Origin: Sepiola atlantica
Taxonomy: Eukaryota; Mollusca; Cephalopoda; Sepiida; Sepiolidae
Assembly (NCBI GenBank): GCA_963556195.1
Contig: OY744544.1
Location: 43,138,484 to 43,202,483 of the forward strand
Direction: 5' to 3'
Length of the DNA stretch: 64,000 bases
Shown here piece after piece: positions 9,660-20,309 of this stretch. The notes below the pieces were generated by a model. The model was not told the origin of the DNA. It made no database searches and was given only the letters and a program-made list of their open reading frames with translations. The translations under genes and the position numbers were made by a program. Position 1 is the stretch's first letter. The number at the start of each line of letters is the position of its first letter.

Positions 9660-10771
9660 GAAGAGAGATAGAGATGGCCGAGAGGACGAAAGAGAGATAG
9701 AGATGGCCGAGAGGACGAAAGAGAGATAGAGATGGCGGAGGAGACGAAAGAGAGATAGAGATGGCGGAGGAGACGAAAGAGAGATAGAGATGGCAGAGGA
9801 GACGAAAGAGAGATAGAGATGGCGGAGGAGACGAAAGAGAGATAGAGATGGCCGAGAGGACGAAAGAGAGATAGAGATGGCCGAGAGGACGAAAGAGAGA
9901 TAGAGATGGCCGAGAGGACGAAAGAGAGATAGAGATGGCCGAGAGGACGAAAGAGAGATAGAGATGGCGGAGGAGACGAAAGAGAGATAGAGATGGCGGA
10001 GGAGACGAAAGAGAGATCGAGATGGCAGAGGAGACGAAAGAGAGATAGAGATGGCAGAGGAGACGAAAGAGAGATAGAGATGGCAGAGGAGACGAAAGTT
10101 GAGATGACGGAGGAGACGAAAGAGAGATAGAGATGGCGGAGGAGACGAAAGAGAGATAGAGATGGCGGAGGAGACGAAAGAGAGATAGAGATGGCGGAGG
10201 AGACGAAAGAGAGATAGAGATGGCGGAGGAGACGAAAGAGAGATAGAGATGGCGGAGGAGACGAAAGAGAGATAGAGATGGCGGAGGAGACGAAAGAGAG
10301 ATAGAGATGGCGGAGGAGACGAAAGAGAGATAGAGATGGCGGAGGAGACGAAAGAGAGATAGAGATGGCGGAGGAGACGAAAGAGAGATAGAGATGGCGG
10401 AGGAGACGAAAGAGAGATAGAGATGGCGGAGGAGACGAAAGAGAGATAGAGATGGCCGAGAGGACGAAAGAGAGATAGAGATGGCCGAGAGGACGAAAGA
10501 GAGATAGAGATGGCGGAGGAGACGAAAGAGAGATAGAGATGGCGGAGGAGACGAAAGAGAGATAGAGATGGCGGAGGAGACGAAAGAGAGATAGAGATGG
10601 CGGAGGAGACGAAAGAGAGATAGAGGTGGCGGAGGAGACGAAAGAGAGATAGAGATGGCGGAGGAGACGAAAGAGAGATAGAGATGGCGGAGGAGACGAA
10701 AGAGAGATAGAGGTGGCGGAGGAGACGAAAGAGAGATAGAGATGGCGGAGGAGACGAAAGAGAGATAGAGG
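9660..10771. repeat. 29-bp purine-rich minisatellite, about 38 copies
   Basis: Units of 29 bp contain GAGACGAAAGAGAGATAGAG plus ATGGCGGAG. Two versions alternate in blocks (GGCGGAGGAGACG and GGCCGAGAGGACG). One strand is almost all purine. Because three units make 87 bp without a stop, the minus strand has a 472-codon open frame with a 29-residue period. I treat that frame as a by-product of the repeat. Confidence 0.95.
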
Positions 10772-11282
10772 AGGACAAAGATGATGGAGGAGCAGGGGTC
10801 TTGATGGGAGAGACTAAAGTTTCAGGCTGATATACAAAAGAAGGTGTAATGCTAACAAAGAGGTTGAGTGAAGAGAAGACAAGAAACATTAAAAATGGAA
10901 CTTTTTCTACACATTAGTGTCTTATGAAAATTATGTGTCACCACTGCCAGCAAGGTGCCTCCATGTGTCTCTATGTAAAATGTTGAAAATTGTAAAAAAA
11001 ATGTATGATCCAAATAAATGCCAATTTTTAAGGCAATGAATCAGATGAGAAAAAAAAACTGACTCAGGGTCGGTTAAAAAAAATTAATGACTGACTCCTG
11101 CAAAAATTGTTGACTCTTGCCGTCGCTTTGACAGATGTCAGGGAACTGTGCTTAATCTTAAAACGGGGCATAATTTCATTGAACTAAAGATATACTAAAA
11201 ATGAATTGTTTGCCTGCTTGCCAATGTAGGTGGAGAGTTGACTCGTCAAAAAGATGGATGATCAGCACCTCAAGCAGTGTGT
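10772..11282. other. Unassigned spacer
   Basis: No gene or repeat recognised. The region lies between the minisatellite and a U2-headed element. Confidence 0.4.
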
Positions 11283-11500
11283 CCCTATTTACATGCTTCC
11301 CCACAAGGGCAAAGTTAAACACAAGGTCGGTTTTTAATGTAGGGAAAATCCAGCTTCCCCAAAAGAGACACTGTGTTGGGACAAAAATTTAAATTACCTC
11401 AGTCTAGAAGTACCTCTTATTCACCAACCGAGGAAGACAAGATGAAGTGCAGCATCAGAACAGATACTACACCTTGCTCCTAGCTAAAAATCCAAGGAAT
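11283..11500 (-). mobile_element. U2 snRNA-headed SINE-like element, copy 1
   Basis: On the minus strand it begins near 11500 with TAGCTAGGAGCAAGGTGTAG then TATCTGTTCTGAT. This corresponds to U2 snRNA from GGCTAAGAUCAAAGUGUAG onward and includes the branch-point-pairing GUAGUA. It continues into a shared body with CTGAGGTAATTTAAATTTTTG, a TTTTGGGGAAGCTGGATTTT box and CGACCTTGTGTTTAACT. The same body recurs in the other copies. Confidence 0.75.
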
Positions 11501-11609
11501 TAGTGCTTGAATGTGAAGTATGGGGGCCAGGGGGCTCATTGGTTCAACCAAGATTGATAATATTGTGTCACCATTTGGAGATTATTCTTTGTAAACAAAG
11601 CAATCTGTT

Positions 11610-12330
11610 AATCCATCATCATCATCGGTTTAACGTCCGTTTTACATGCTGGCATGTGTTGGACAGCTTTAAGAAATTGACTTTCAAACTAACCTATCAA
11701 TGATCAGGTCTTTATATATCCCTCTTTCTCTAAAGTCTATTTTTATCATTTTCTCCCATGTTTTTCTTTATCCTTCCCCTGTGAACTAGACCTGCTACCA
11801 TTAAGTGTTTTACATCTACTGACCCAAGAACTCTCATCCATTCTCTCAACATGGCCATTCCATCGAAGTCTCCTGCTTTGCACACATCTTCCTATACTGC
11901 CCAGATTTAATTTTCCCCTGAGGTCATCAGAACTAAATCTGTCTTTAAGACTCATATCATACATCTATCGTATCATTCTCATATAATTTATTTGAATGCA
12001 ACGCATGTCCTCATGTTTCACGTTCATACATCACACTCTGTATACATGCATGATAGATTTTAATTGGTAAACAGTGGTAATGCTCTGCTGATTAGTAATG
12101 GCAGAAGTTCCCTGAACTTACACTATCTACTCCTAACTCTTGCAATCACACTAACACCTGCTCCACTCTGTGACAATGGTACCATCAAGGTAACAAAACT
12201 TCTTGAAAACCTCAATAGCTTCACCATCCAGATATACTTTGTCCACATCTGAGTTCTCATCCATATCCATTGTCATACACTTTTTACACATAAACTGGTT
12301 CTCCTCTTTCAAGCTACCAGACGTGAAATT
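11610..12330 (-). pseudogene. LINE reverse transcriptase C-terminal fragment
   Basis: The minus strand reads a zinc-like CKKC segment near 12290, KFCYL, then MSLKDRFSSDDLRG, SRRLRWNGHVERMDESS and the LINE 3' tail near 11630 (TGCCAGCATGTAAAACG, then GATGATGATG). Several stops and frame changes show it is dead. Same family as 8040-8775. Confidence 0.8.
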
Positions 12331-12659
12331 TTCAGAATTCTCTGCCCCCTTTGCATTAAACTAAATATAGCCCACATTACCTACCGTATGCCTAGCAGCT
12401 GTTTTCCAAAATTGATAATGATCGGTTAATTAGCTTAGAAGTGAATCCTATACATACAAATATATAAACATATACACATACTTAACAAATGGATATCTGC
12501 TACTAACCAACCAGCTGGAGAGATTAGTTCCTATTTTACTATAGGAAACATTGGATTTTTTCGCCCATTTCATTTGGTATTCTCCCACATTTTGGAATCA
12601 AATTCTTTGTTGGTCTTAAATGCATTTCCTTTCCTGAAATAAAATTCTAATTTACATCT

Positions 12660-12935
12660 TGAATAGTAGTTGGATATTCTACACCAAAATCTCAAACTGG
12701 CAAGTCTTTAACCACATACGGTATGGCCAGATTGAAAGAATGGATGAGATTTTTTTGATCAGTTGGCATGTGAAGGCCAAGGAAAACATGGGAGGAAGTG
12801 ATAAGGATGAATTTGAGAGAAAGTGGGAGAAATAAAGACCTGATAGAGTTAGGTTAGTTTGGAAGTCAATTTCTAAAAGCCGTCCAACACATGCCAGCAT
12901 GTAAAACGAACATTAAACCAATGATGATGATGATT
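12660..12935 (+). pseudogene. LINE 3'-end fragment with (GAT)n tail
   Basis: Matches the 3' ends of the same LINE family: GAAAGAATGGATGAGA, GCCAAGGAAAACATGGG, AAAAGCCGTCCAACACATGC and a final GATGATGATGAT. It is 5'-truncated, the usual outcome of target-primed reverse transcription. Confidence 0.75.
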
Positions 12936-13823
12936 TTGAATGTTTCTTCTAAGTGTGCCACTTGTGGAAATGATATGGAAAAGGACATTTAGCAATCTAG
13001 TAAATAGTGTGTGTGGAAGTTGAGGACCAAAATCCTATCCCTTTTATTTTAGAGTTGAATGTTTAGAATAGACACGTGCCATTGAGAAGTCCATTAAAAA
13101 AAATCTGAAACTCCGAAGTTACTTTTTAAAAATCCAACTGACTCCCAACTTTGCTAAAAAACTGCTGATTCCAAACTGTCATCTCTGATAATGTCACCAT
13201 TACAATACAATATCCTTTCTACTTGACCCTGTTTACTTTCCTTGACACTAAGAAAAAGAATAATCTTACAGAAAGGAGGTCACAGACAAGAGGAAACGCG
13301 TCTATGAAGGAGGAAACTCTAAAGATCTACATTAAGAAGCAAACATTGAAAGACAGAGACAGAAGAAAGGAAGAATTAAACAGAAAGTAAAAAAAAAAAA
13401 AAAAAAATCTAATGAGGTTCCAAAGGAAGAGATTCCAAGAAGTGATTTGCTAAGAACCAAACACTTATTCTCAACAGGAAGACCTCCATCTTTCTGGTTT
13501 ATTCTTTTTTTTATGCGTCCTTGCATAGTATAAGAAGATGTGTCTGTCATTTGTTAGGCTTAAATTTAAAATAGCATTTTTGCCGCTAAAACCACAAATT
13601 GAATGGGCGTATCTTAAGAATATCCGTTCTCTTTTTTTGTAACTTTCTTTTTACCTTTAATCATTTTGTTTTTTTTTCCTTTGTTATTCATTGCTTAAAT
13701 TGGTTGTTTTTGCTGTTGTCATTCACTCGGTGTGTTATTCGCCCTGTACAGGCTGAACCGACTTCTTCCAAAGGAGGAAGTTTCTAAGGAAAATCAAATT
13801 CACAAGCAGCCCCCAGCTGCATA
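12936..13823. other. Unassigned spacer
   Basis: Contains an A run near 13389 and T-rich stretches near 13620-13690. No element recognised. Confidence 0.4.
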
Positions 13824-14213
13824 TACAGGGTGGGCCAAAATAAGGGTCCTATCTTTAAATTTGAATAACTTGAATTTGAATAACTTCCACAAAATAAAAG
13901 TTAAACTCACCAAACTTTATGTGTGTGTAGACTGACCCTTCCGAGATTTTTTGAAATAAACAAAACAAATTTTAGCCGAAAAACACTTCTTAAAACTTAC
14001 AAAAACTAAAGTATTGTTTTTTACACTGTTTTGAGTTTTTTAAGCAAAAATAATGTTTTCTAAATGAGGGTACGTTCCTTAGGGCTAATACGGCTCATGC
14101 TTGCTTCGGAAGGGGTCCTTTACTTATTCTAAAAAAAAATTGAAAAAAATCAATAAATAAAAAAGTTATGAATTTTTAAAAATAGGACCCTTATTTTTGC
14201 CCACCCTGTATAT
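13824..14213. mobile_element. Tc1/mariner-type MITE
   Basis: Terminal inverted repeats CAGGGTGGGCCAAAATAAGG at the left and the complementary AGGACCCTTATTTTTGCCC then ACCCTG at the right are flanked by TA, the target duplication of Tc1/mariner elements. The length is about 390 bp and no transposase frame is present. It sits immediately beside the 5S-derived sequence. Confidence 0.8.
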
Positions 14214-14229
14214 CCCGGTCAGGGATGAT

Positions 14230-14345
14230 GACATACAGTGTCTAATATTTCCAAATGGTCACCCATCTGGTACTGACCAGACTTAACATCGCTAAACTTT
14301 GATGATTTAACAAGAACCGGTATGTCAATGTGATTAAGCTGTATA
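14230..14345 (-). repeat. 5S rRNA-derived sequence (pseudogene or SINE3-type head)
   Basis: Read on the minus strand, the segment aligns along most of 5S rRNA. GTTTAGCGATGTTAAG corresponds to the AAGCUAAGCAGGGU region with its internal promoter, followed by CTGGTCAGTACCAGATGGGT then GACC for the conserved GGTTAGTACTTGGATGGGAGACC block. Many substitutions rule out a working 5S gene. SINE3 elements use 5S promoters. I did not find a clear SINE body. Confidence 0.7.
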
Positions 14346-14934
14346 TTGATTGGTTGGTTTTACAGCATATAAACTTTTATATAGCCCTTCATTGGGACCT
14401 TGTATACCAGTGTTGGGTATTGGTGGGGTACATCAGCTAGTGTTTATTTGGTTGAAAAAAAATTCGTCTGGAGAAATTAAGAAAGTAAGTCATAAACAGG
14501 ATATATTATAGACAAAGGGGTCAGCCCTGCGTGAGAACAACAGGTTTAGCGGAAGTGATGTCAGACGATTGATTTGAGAACGTGAAGTAGTCAGAGTTGG
14601 GGGAAGCAACCGACCTGGAAAGATGTGTTTTTAGATGTCCTAATGAGCGTTAAAATTAATGAAGCCATGTGCTTCTAATTAAGTCTTTCTCTGTTTGCCT
14701 CCCTCTTTGGCCTTTCAGCCAAACAAAACGAACATGCCTGAATAAATCATCTCTCTTCTGTAAGAACGTGTTCAGTTGATTGATATAATGATGAATTAAT
14801 CTAAGAAGAATGCAACCAACTTTTGATTGCAGTGCCGACCAAAGCGCGCATGCTGGGAAGCCAGCCAAAGAAGAACAAGGTATGTTTTAAATTAAGTTTG
14901 AACTGTTGATCTTTTAATATTATAAACAAAGGGA
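14346..14934. other. Unassigned spacer
   Basis: No gene, known repeat or notable inverted repeat seen. Confidence 0.4.
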
Positions 14935-15050
14935 CGATATCCAATATTACTAATTTGGTGCCGACTGTTGTTCTCATCTTGGCTGCTCTATTCACAATGT
15001 TTCGGACGTTTTAATCTCAGTCTTTCTTCAGCTGTCTTTTGTCATACTTG
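14935..15050 (-). repeat. PLE terminal-repeat fragment with decayed hammerhead
   Basis: The minus strand carries CTGAAGAAAGACTGAG, later GTCCGAAACATTGTG, then AAGATGAGAACAACAG. The CUGAAGA and GAAA boxes are intact and GAC/GUC can form helix II. Helix I has a G·G opposition at its first pair, and helix III (ACAU) is no longer self-complementary. Confidence 0.6.
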
Positions 15051-15119
15051 GTAAGACCATGTTTTATATAAAGCATCTAGGATTAAAGTACATGGTAACA
15101 GTCCAGGACAAGTCTTCTA

Positions 15120-15545
15120 TTCCCCCCATCATCATCATATTCGGTTTAACTTTCATTTTACATACATCAGACGGCTTTTAGACATTAATTTCCAAACTAA
15201 CCAAGCTCTGGTCAGGTCCTTATTTATCACTCTTTCTCTCAAGTGAATCCTCATCACTTCATTGTTTTCCTTGGCATTCCCTTGCCAACGGACCCTGCTC
15301 GCTCAACTGTTCTACATCTACTAACCCAAGAACTCTCATCCATTCTTTCAACTTGGCCAGACCATCAAAGTCTCCTGCTTTGTACACATCTCCTTATACT
15401 GTCCAGATTGAATCTTCCTTTGAGGTCATAATATCTAAGCCTGTCTTTAAGACTTATATTACACACCCATTGTATCATAATCATATCATTTCTCTCCATG
15501 CAACGCATGTCCTCAACCCTCACTGGCCAGGTCTTCATTTGTTTT
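15120..15545 (-). pseudogene. LINE reverse transcriptase C-terminal fragment
   Basis: The minus strand reads MERNDMIMIQWVCNISLKDR, the RYYDLKGRFNLDSIRR segment and the same LINE tail, ending in TGATGATGATGGGG near 15123. It matches the copies at 8040-8775 and 11610-12330. Confidence 0.8.
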
Positions 15546-16424
15546 TTGTTTTTTTTATTTTGAAGAAAATGATTAATGTTTAAATTAATGAAATAAGACA
15601 ACTTAGAAAATGTGTGTGTGTGTGGGTGTGTGTGCGCACACTCTGTATGTGGGAAGACTGCGATACCTTCCTGCAATAATTAACATTATCAAAATCATTT
15701 CCCCTGATCGAGATATACATGCGACTGGGGACCGTTTGTGAATTTAACATTGCCTAAAAGAAAGCCAGCTCAACCAGCCCAGGGTGAATTGCTGCATTGA
15801 GAAAAGGGGAGGGAGGGGGTCTGTGTTCTTTTCAACCAAGTCTTCAACCCATGATCACATATTTTGTCTGATTTCAAAAACAGCCAAAATTAATTACTAC
15901 AACCAAAACGAAGTATATAAAACAACCTCTAACATGAACCGGTTGTTTTAGATCCAAAAGGCAATGAAGCAATAAATAGAATCAGTCTCAAAATGTCCTT
16001 GAAGTCTATATCGAAGATCTCTCCATGCAGCCATGTTGTTAACATAAACTCAGAATCTAGTCAGTGTACTCTAGTTACTTTTGTACAAAAGAAACAACCT
16101 TTTGTTCAGTCATTACAAAAATGGTGGAGTAAATATTCAAACAAAAATCACGTGTAAAAGACAATTGAGATGATAAAATAGTGAAACTAGGACGTTTTTC
16201 TTCTTTTTTAATTATCTTATTTCAAAAGAATCTCAGGAAAATCATGGCACATGACAAATTCAATCAGTATTTTTAGTGTTTCTACAATATGGCATTCTCC
16301 AACCTGCATGTACATTACTAATGGTGATTTGGTATCTGTCTGTCTGAAGCCAAAACTCAATTCAGGTGAACTAAACTATTCTAGAGTAATGTTTCAATGC
16401 TCAATTCAGGAACAATATGGTAAT
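15546..16424. other. Unassigned spacer with a GT tract
   Basis: A (TG)n-rich stretch lies near 15612-15634. Nothing else recognised. Confidence 0.4.
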
Positions 16425-16580
16425 GTATCTGTTCTGTTGTCATGTTACTATCCTCTCAGGAATTATCCCCTCCATTAGGGGATATTGTAGTGTATGTTCA
16501 TTCGTGATGATACCATCTTCCCGGGCATTATCTCTGCCGTGGGGAAGGGGGCAATGTAGTATGTTCGTTCATCATAGATA
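16425..16580. repeat. Interspersed repeat shared with 18345-18535
   Basis: Two tandem versions of a 65-75-bp motif: GTTGTCATGTTACTATCCTC-type sequence, a CC/GG-rich ATTACCTCCTCC-like core, GGGGGCAATGTAGTATGTTC and ATCATGATA-like ends. The 18.4-kb locus has about three more versions. Confidence 0.65.
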
Positions 16581-16699
16581 CTAGGAATAAAATTTATGAA
16601 CAGAGAGAGTATATTAATGCCAGTTTATATTAAGAATGTTTATGCTGGCTTTAAAGAGATACTCAGTTACAAATCATGATATAATATTCTTCTTTTTTT

Positions 16700-16965
16700 T
16701 CTTATGCGTTAATCTCGAGCTATGGCGAGGTCCACAATAATGAACTTTTGGCTCCACTTGACACGATCAAAGGATTGGTCTGGATGAAGAACGCTTTTAC
16801 AGATCTTTGTGTAGGGTGTTTTTCCATATCATCAGTGGCCTTCCTTTCAGTTGCTTCCCGGCAACTTCTAATGCAAAGGCAAGTTTTGAGACCATGTCGT
16901 TGGCCCTCTGCACATAGCCAGACTATCTGAACCACTATTTCCTCATCTTGCTCTCAATCGGTGCG
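16700..16965 (-). pseudogene. LINE ORF2 C-terminal tail
   Basis: The minus strand, across frames, reads CRGPTTWSQNLPLH, then an ATERKATDDMEKHPTQ segment and LHPDQSFDRVKWSQ. This is the GRP-rich, DRxKWR tail of a LINE family different from the one at 8 kb. It is too short and broken to function. Confidence 0.65.
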
Positions 16966-18344
16966 ATGCCGTAGCGCCTTCAGATATTCTTATTGTAGGC
17001 AAACATATATATAGGTGTGTGAAAATATGTTTTTGCATACACTTTCTATTCTTTTTATATATCAGCCTTTTCAAAGTGAATGCTCGATGATTATTAACAT
17101 ATAATAACATTTTGCGACATTCCAAAGACCAAGATTGTATTTATCTTACGAATCATTTAAAAAAAAAAAAACCTTTGGTACAATTACGGACCCGTTTTGT
17201 TCAGCAGAAGACCAACCGACATTTGTATGTCAATGCTGGTTCTTTTTCCATGGACTCATCAGAAAACCAGAAAGTTCTCAATCAGAAAAAATACATAGCA
17301 ATGCAACAAACAAAATCTAAAAGACAAACAACTTAAATCGAATCCACCTCCATCGAGGGAGACTCAGAAATCATTATCTAGAGAAGGCAGCCATCTTCTT
17401 TTCTGAAGAGGAGCTATGAAAAGATATGCATAAAAACTGCTATGAGAGCTAATAGTTAACTTGGTTGAAGGTTAACTGCAATTATTTAATAAAAATACCT
17501 TAATCAATTTATAAATAATAATCGTTATAATTTACATAATTTAAATTGGAGTGAGTCAATTTAAAATATAGATGTACGAAACTAAAAGATACTACTTATC
17601 ATGGAGAAGAAAAAAGCGTTTTGGGTGGACCAAAATTACAGTGAATTAGTGTATAAGCATAATAAACTAAGTAGGTTATCTCCCCCTTCCCCCATTGGAA
17701 AGGAAATTATTAAAGTTACACTGAATAATTCTAGAATATGTAACCTGTTTAATTTAATTTAGATAATCAAGTCTTTATTTTATAGTCTATATTAGAGGCA
17801 TAGTAAATATGTCGATCTGTCCAAATAACATCTAAAATATTTGGAACTAAGAATACCTCCCTCTCCTCGAATTTATGTTCTCTATGTCATTGCTAAAACC
17901 TTATTTCTAAGTATAGAGAAGACAGGCTATGAACCGACCGAAACCAAGAACGAAAAACTGTTTAATTAATATGACCCCAATAGTTTTACTTTGTTATGTA
18001 TGTTAAATATTTTACGGATTCGCAAACCTGAAATAGCATCAAATGGCCACACCAACAATATCACCGAATTTAAGACAGTCTAAAACTTTTTAATATTATA
18101 TAGTAATACATACGACCAGTGGTTTGTGTTTTACTGTTTCCCTTAGTTAAGACTCAGACTGAAAGAATTATTCCCCCCCCCCATGACTAGAGTGTGATAA
18201 CCTCCAGTTAAGCTGGAATGCTACAAACAGATACTACACTTTGATGTTAGCCTAAAGGCCAAAGAAACCATAAAAAATAATGTTTTTATGACTAAGCATT
18301 TTTAAATGAATGAAAAAAAAAAAATGATTTAATCTATTAATGTA
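16966..18344. other. AT-rich spacer
   Basis: A run of A near 17159 and C near 18173. No element or gene recognised. Confidence 0.4.
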
Positions 18345-18535
18345 TTATCTTTTAATGGGTGTGGGTAGTGGAGTATCGGTTCTGTTGTCATAAGACCGTC
18401 CTCCCAGGAATTACCTCCTCCTTTTTATGGGGGGGGGTAGTGTTTGGTCATGATATCATCCTCTCGGGCATTACATCATCCTTTGGGGTTAGCATATTAT
18501 GTTCGTTCACCATGATATCATCTTCCTAACCGAGC
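18345..18535. repeat. Interspersed repeat shared with 16425-16580
   Basis: Contains TCGGTTCTGTTGTCATAAG, CCTCCCAGGAATTACCTCC, TGATATCATCCTCTCGGGC and a TATTATGTTCGTTCACCATG. It has the same order of blocks as the 16.4-kb locus. Confidence 0.65.
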
Positions 18536-18614
18536 AAAAATATGTGATCAGAGGAAGCATGTTTTTGCTTATATATATATATGATTATTTTTATTTACAC
18601 AGACATGTACAAAA

Positions 18615-18681
18615 TCTGCGACACTGGCATGTCGATGTTATCGATCGACAGTTATTATAAACTGAGATCTCATCAGGCAGA
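18615..18681 (-). ncRNA. Near-canonical hammerhead motif, left arm of foldback
   Basis: Minus strand: UCUGC (18677-18681), CUGAUGA (18670-18676), a helix II of GAUC...GAUC with an inner CAGUU/AACUG stem, then GA-U-AA in place of GAAA, ACAU pairing with GUGU, a GUC cleavage triplet ending at 18620, and GCAGA (18615-18619). Helix I pairs UCUGC with GCAGA over five pairs. The single inserted U at 18640 is the only break in the core and may inactivate it. Confidence 0.55.
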
Positions 18682-18762
18682 GTTAGAATCCGATCTTAAC
18701 CTCAGATCATACTTGGAGAGGTTCTCTCCAAATATGATCTAAGGTTAAGATCGGATTCTAAC

Positions 18763-18829
18763 TTTTCCTGATGAGATCTCAGTTTATAATAACTGTCGAT
18801 CGATAACATCGACATGCCAGTGTCGCAGA
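18763..18829 (+). ncRNA. Hammerhead-like motif, right arm of foldback
   Basis: This is the inverted copy of the left-arm motif: CTGATGA at 18768-18774, the same two-part helix II, the same GATAAC and GTCGCAGA. The helix I 5' strand has changed to TTTTC, leaving about four of five pairs including one wobble. It has decayed more than the left copy. Confidence 0.4.
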
Positions 18830-18958
18830 TTTTGTACATGTCTGTGTAAATAAAAATAATCATATATAAAGCTCTATTTGATATTGAGCACTTTTTATAA
18901 ACCCGGTTAAAATTCTTTGGATTACCTCCCTGTGGATGTTTTTACCTGGATTATTACC

Positions 18959-18960
<2 letters not shown>

Positions 18961-19004
<44 letters not shown>
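18961..19004. repeat. (AT)n microsatellite
   Basis: A pure TA tract between two foldback elements. Confidence 0.95.
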
Positions 19005-19009
<5 letters not shown>

Positions 19010-19081
19010 AATAGTCAGACTTTCAATGGATGTTAATTTTTTTTTTTTTTTAACTCCAGAGCATGTATAAATAAACAATAA

Positions 19082-19279
19082 AAAGTTAGATTCCAGTAAC
19101 CATGTCTTTATTCATTTTTAATAAAATCCAGTGAACTTTCCTCCTGATGAGTCGCACTCATAGAAAATCCAAGACATATAACTCTGTACTTTGGTTGTCT
19201 AAGTAACAACGAAACGGTCTGTCAAGATATGGATTGTTTTTTTAAATGAACAAAGACATGGTTACTGGAATTTAACTTT
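19082..19279. mobile_element. Foldback element
   Basis: The arms at 19082-19120 and 19241-19279 pair over about 39 nt with a few mismatches (TTCCAGTAACCATGTCTTT and its complement). A TATATATATA tract follows on the right. The 120-nt loop contains CTGATGA and, 60 nt later, GAAACGGTC, but no consistent hammerhead fold. Confidence 0.7.
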
Positions 19280-19379
19280 CTATTCTTATATATATATTTT
19301 AGAGGTGAAAGATGAGAATAAAAAATTGTAAAGATACAATATTTATTAGAACATCAAAAGTTCAGAGCAAGGAGCATCA

Positions 19380-19429
19380 TATCCTTAATCCATGGATTTT
19401 CAAAGATAAACTCTTCTCATCAGAGGATA
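19380..19429 (-). ncRNA. Canonical type I hammerhead ribozyme motif
   Basis: On the minus strand all core positions are present. UAUCCU (19424-19429), CUGAUGA (19417-19423), GAAGA, loop GUUUA, UCUUU, GAA, then AAUC, loop CAUG, GAUU, then A (19386) as the cleavage nucleotide, then AGGAUA (19380-19385). Helix I is six Watson-Crick pairs (UAUCCU/AGGAUA). Helix II is five pairs with one G·U. Helix III is four pairs closed by CAUG, or a 12-nt self-complementary duplex in a dimer. Type I describes the fold because helix I is open-ended. About 100 nt downstream on the same strand is a TATATATATA tract. Activity is untested. Confidence 0.8.
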
Positions 19430-19746
19430 GGGAAAAGCCGACAATGTAATTGTAAATATTATCGGCAACATTTAACTTTGAAAATTTTACATAAAATAAA
19501 ACAAAATAAAAAACAAAATAAGGGGCAAAAGGTAAAGAGTCTTATGTTGAGGTGAGAGTGTAAAGCCAGGGTGGATGATATCTAAAAACAGGTCAAAACA
19601 AAAATAAAAACAGCTGTTATTTTGGAAATGAATGTTTGAAAAGGAACAATACTCAAATTGTTTAAGAATCCAAATATTTTTGTAAGAGGCTGGAGGTCCG
19701 ACGGCAATTGGTAACGTCCATTTTATCCTGTCTGTGCATTATATTG

Positions 19747-19799
<53 letters not shown>

Positions 19800-20309
19800 T
19801 CTAAATATTGGGGATCCAAGTAATGCCAGAAAGTTGTACTAATAATTCTATAAATAGGAAGTGAAGTATCATTGACATTAACGGTTGCTTTTAGTGACCT
19901 TAAAGTAATACTAAAAAGAAAAAAAAAGAAATTCCTAGTGCAATGATCATAAATCAGCCATTTTCCTCTGGCAATTCCAGGTGGCCTCATGACTAAATCG
20001 GTAGAATTATTCTTGCTTTGCTTGACTTATTTAACCAAACTTACTTTTGCGGAAATGCTTCTTGGAAATTTAATCACTACAAGAGCTTGTGAGTAAAGAT
20101 CAAATTTGTTCCAAATGGTTGGTAGTTGGCTAGCAAGGATACAAGCAGGTGAGATTTCCAGGCCAACGGAAAATGTTGCAGAGTGGGCGCTGCAAAGAAG
20201 TATTGGGGAAAGACCAGTAATACAAGATAGTCATGTAATACAAAAATCAACACATTTTTTTACAGTAGATATAAACAAAGCCAAAACGGATTCATCTATT
20301 CAAACATAA
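19430..20309. other. Unassigned spacer with (AT)n at 19745-19797
   Basis: Apart from the AT microsatellite I see no element. Sequence on both sides may belong to the unit carrying the hammerhead at 19380-19429. Confidence 0.4.

Larger units (their letters stand above)
18579..18866. mobile_element. Long foldback with a hammerhead-like motif in each arm
   Basis: The arms, about 140 nt each, are near-perfect inverted copies from ATGATTATTTTTATTTAC inward, with a centre at CTTGGAGAGGTTCTCTCCAA near 18720. Both ends abut TATATA tracts. The few differences lie near the centre. Each arm carries a hammerhead-like motif facing outward. Confidence 0.85.

Noticed and set aside
9471..10889. A 472-codon open frame on the minus strand
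   Set aside because: It is the translation of a 29-bp tandem repeat with a 29-residue period. Absence of stops follows from the unit sequence.
14230..14345. A functional 5S rRNA gene
   Set aside because: Too many substitutions, including in the internal promoter, and no terminator T run at the 3' end.
19121..19240. Possible hammerhead in the loop of the 19.1-kb foldback (CTGATGAG near 19147 and GAAACGGTC near 19211)
   Set aside because: Helix I does not pair, helix II would be about 57 nt with no consistent stem, and the alternative stem GUUGU/ACAAC lacks a CUGANGA box before it.
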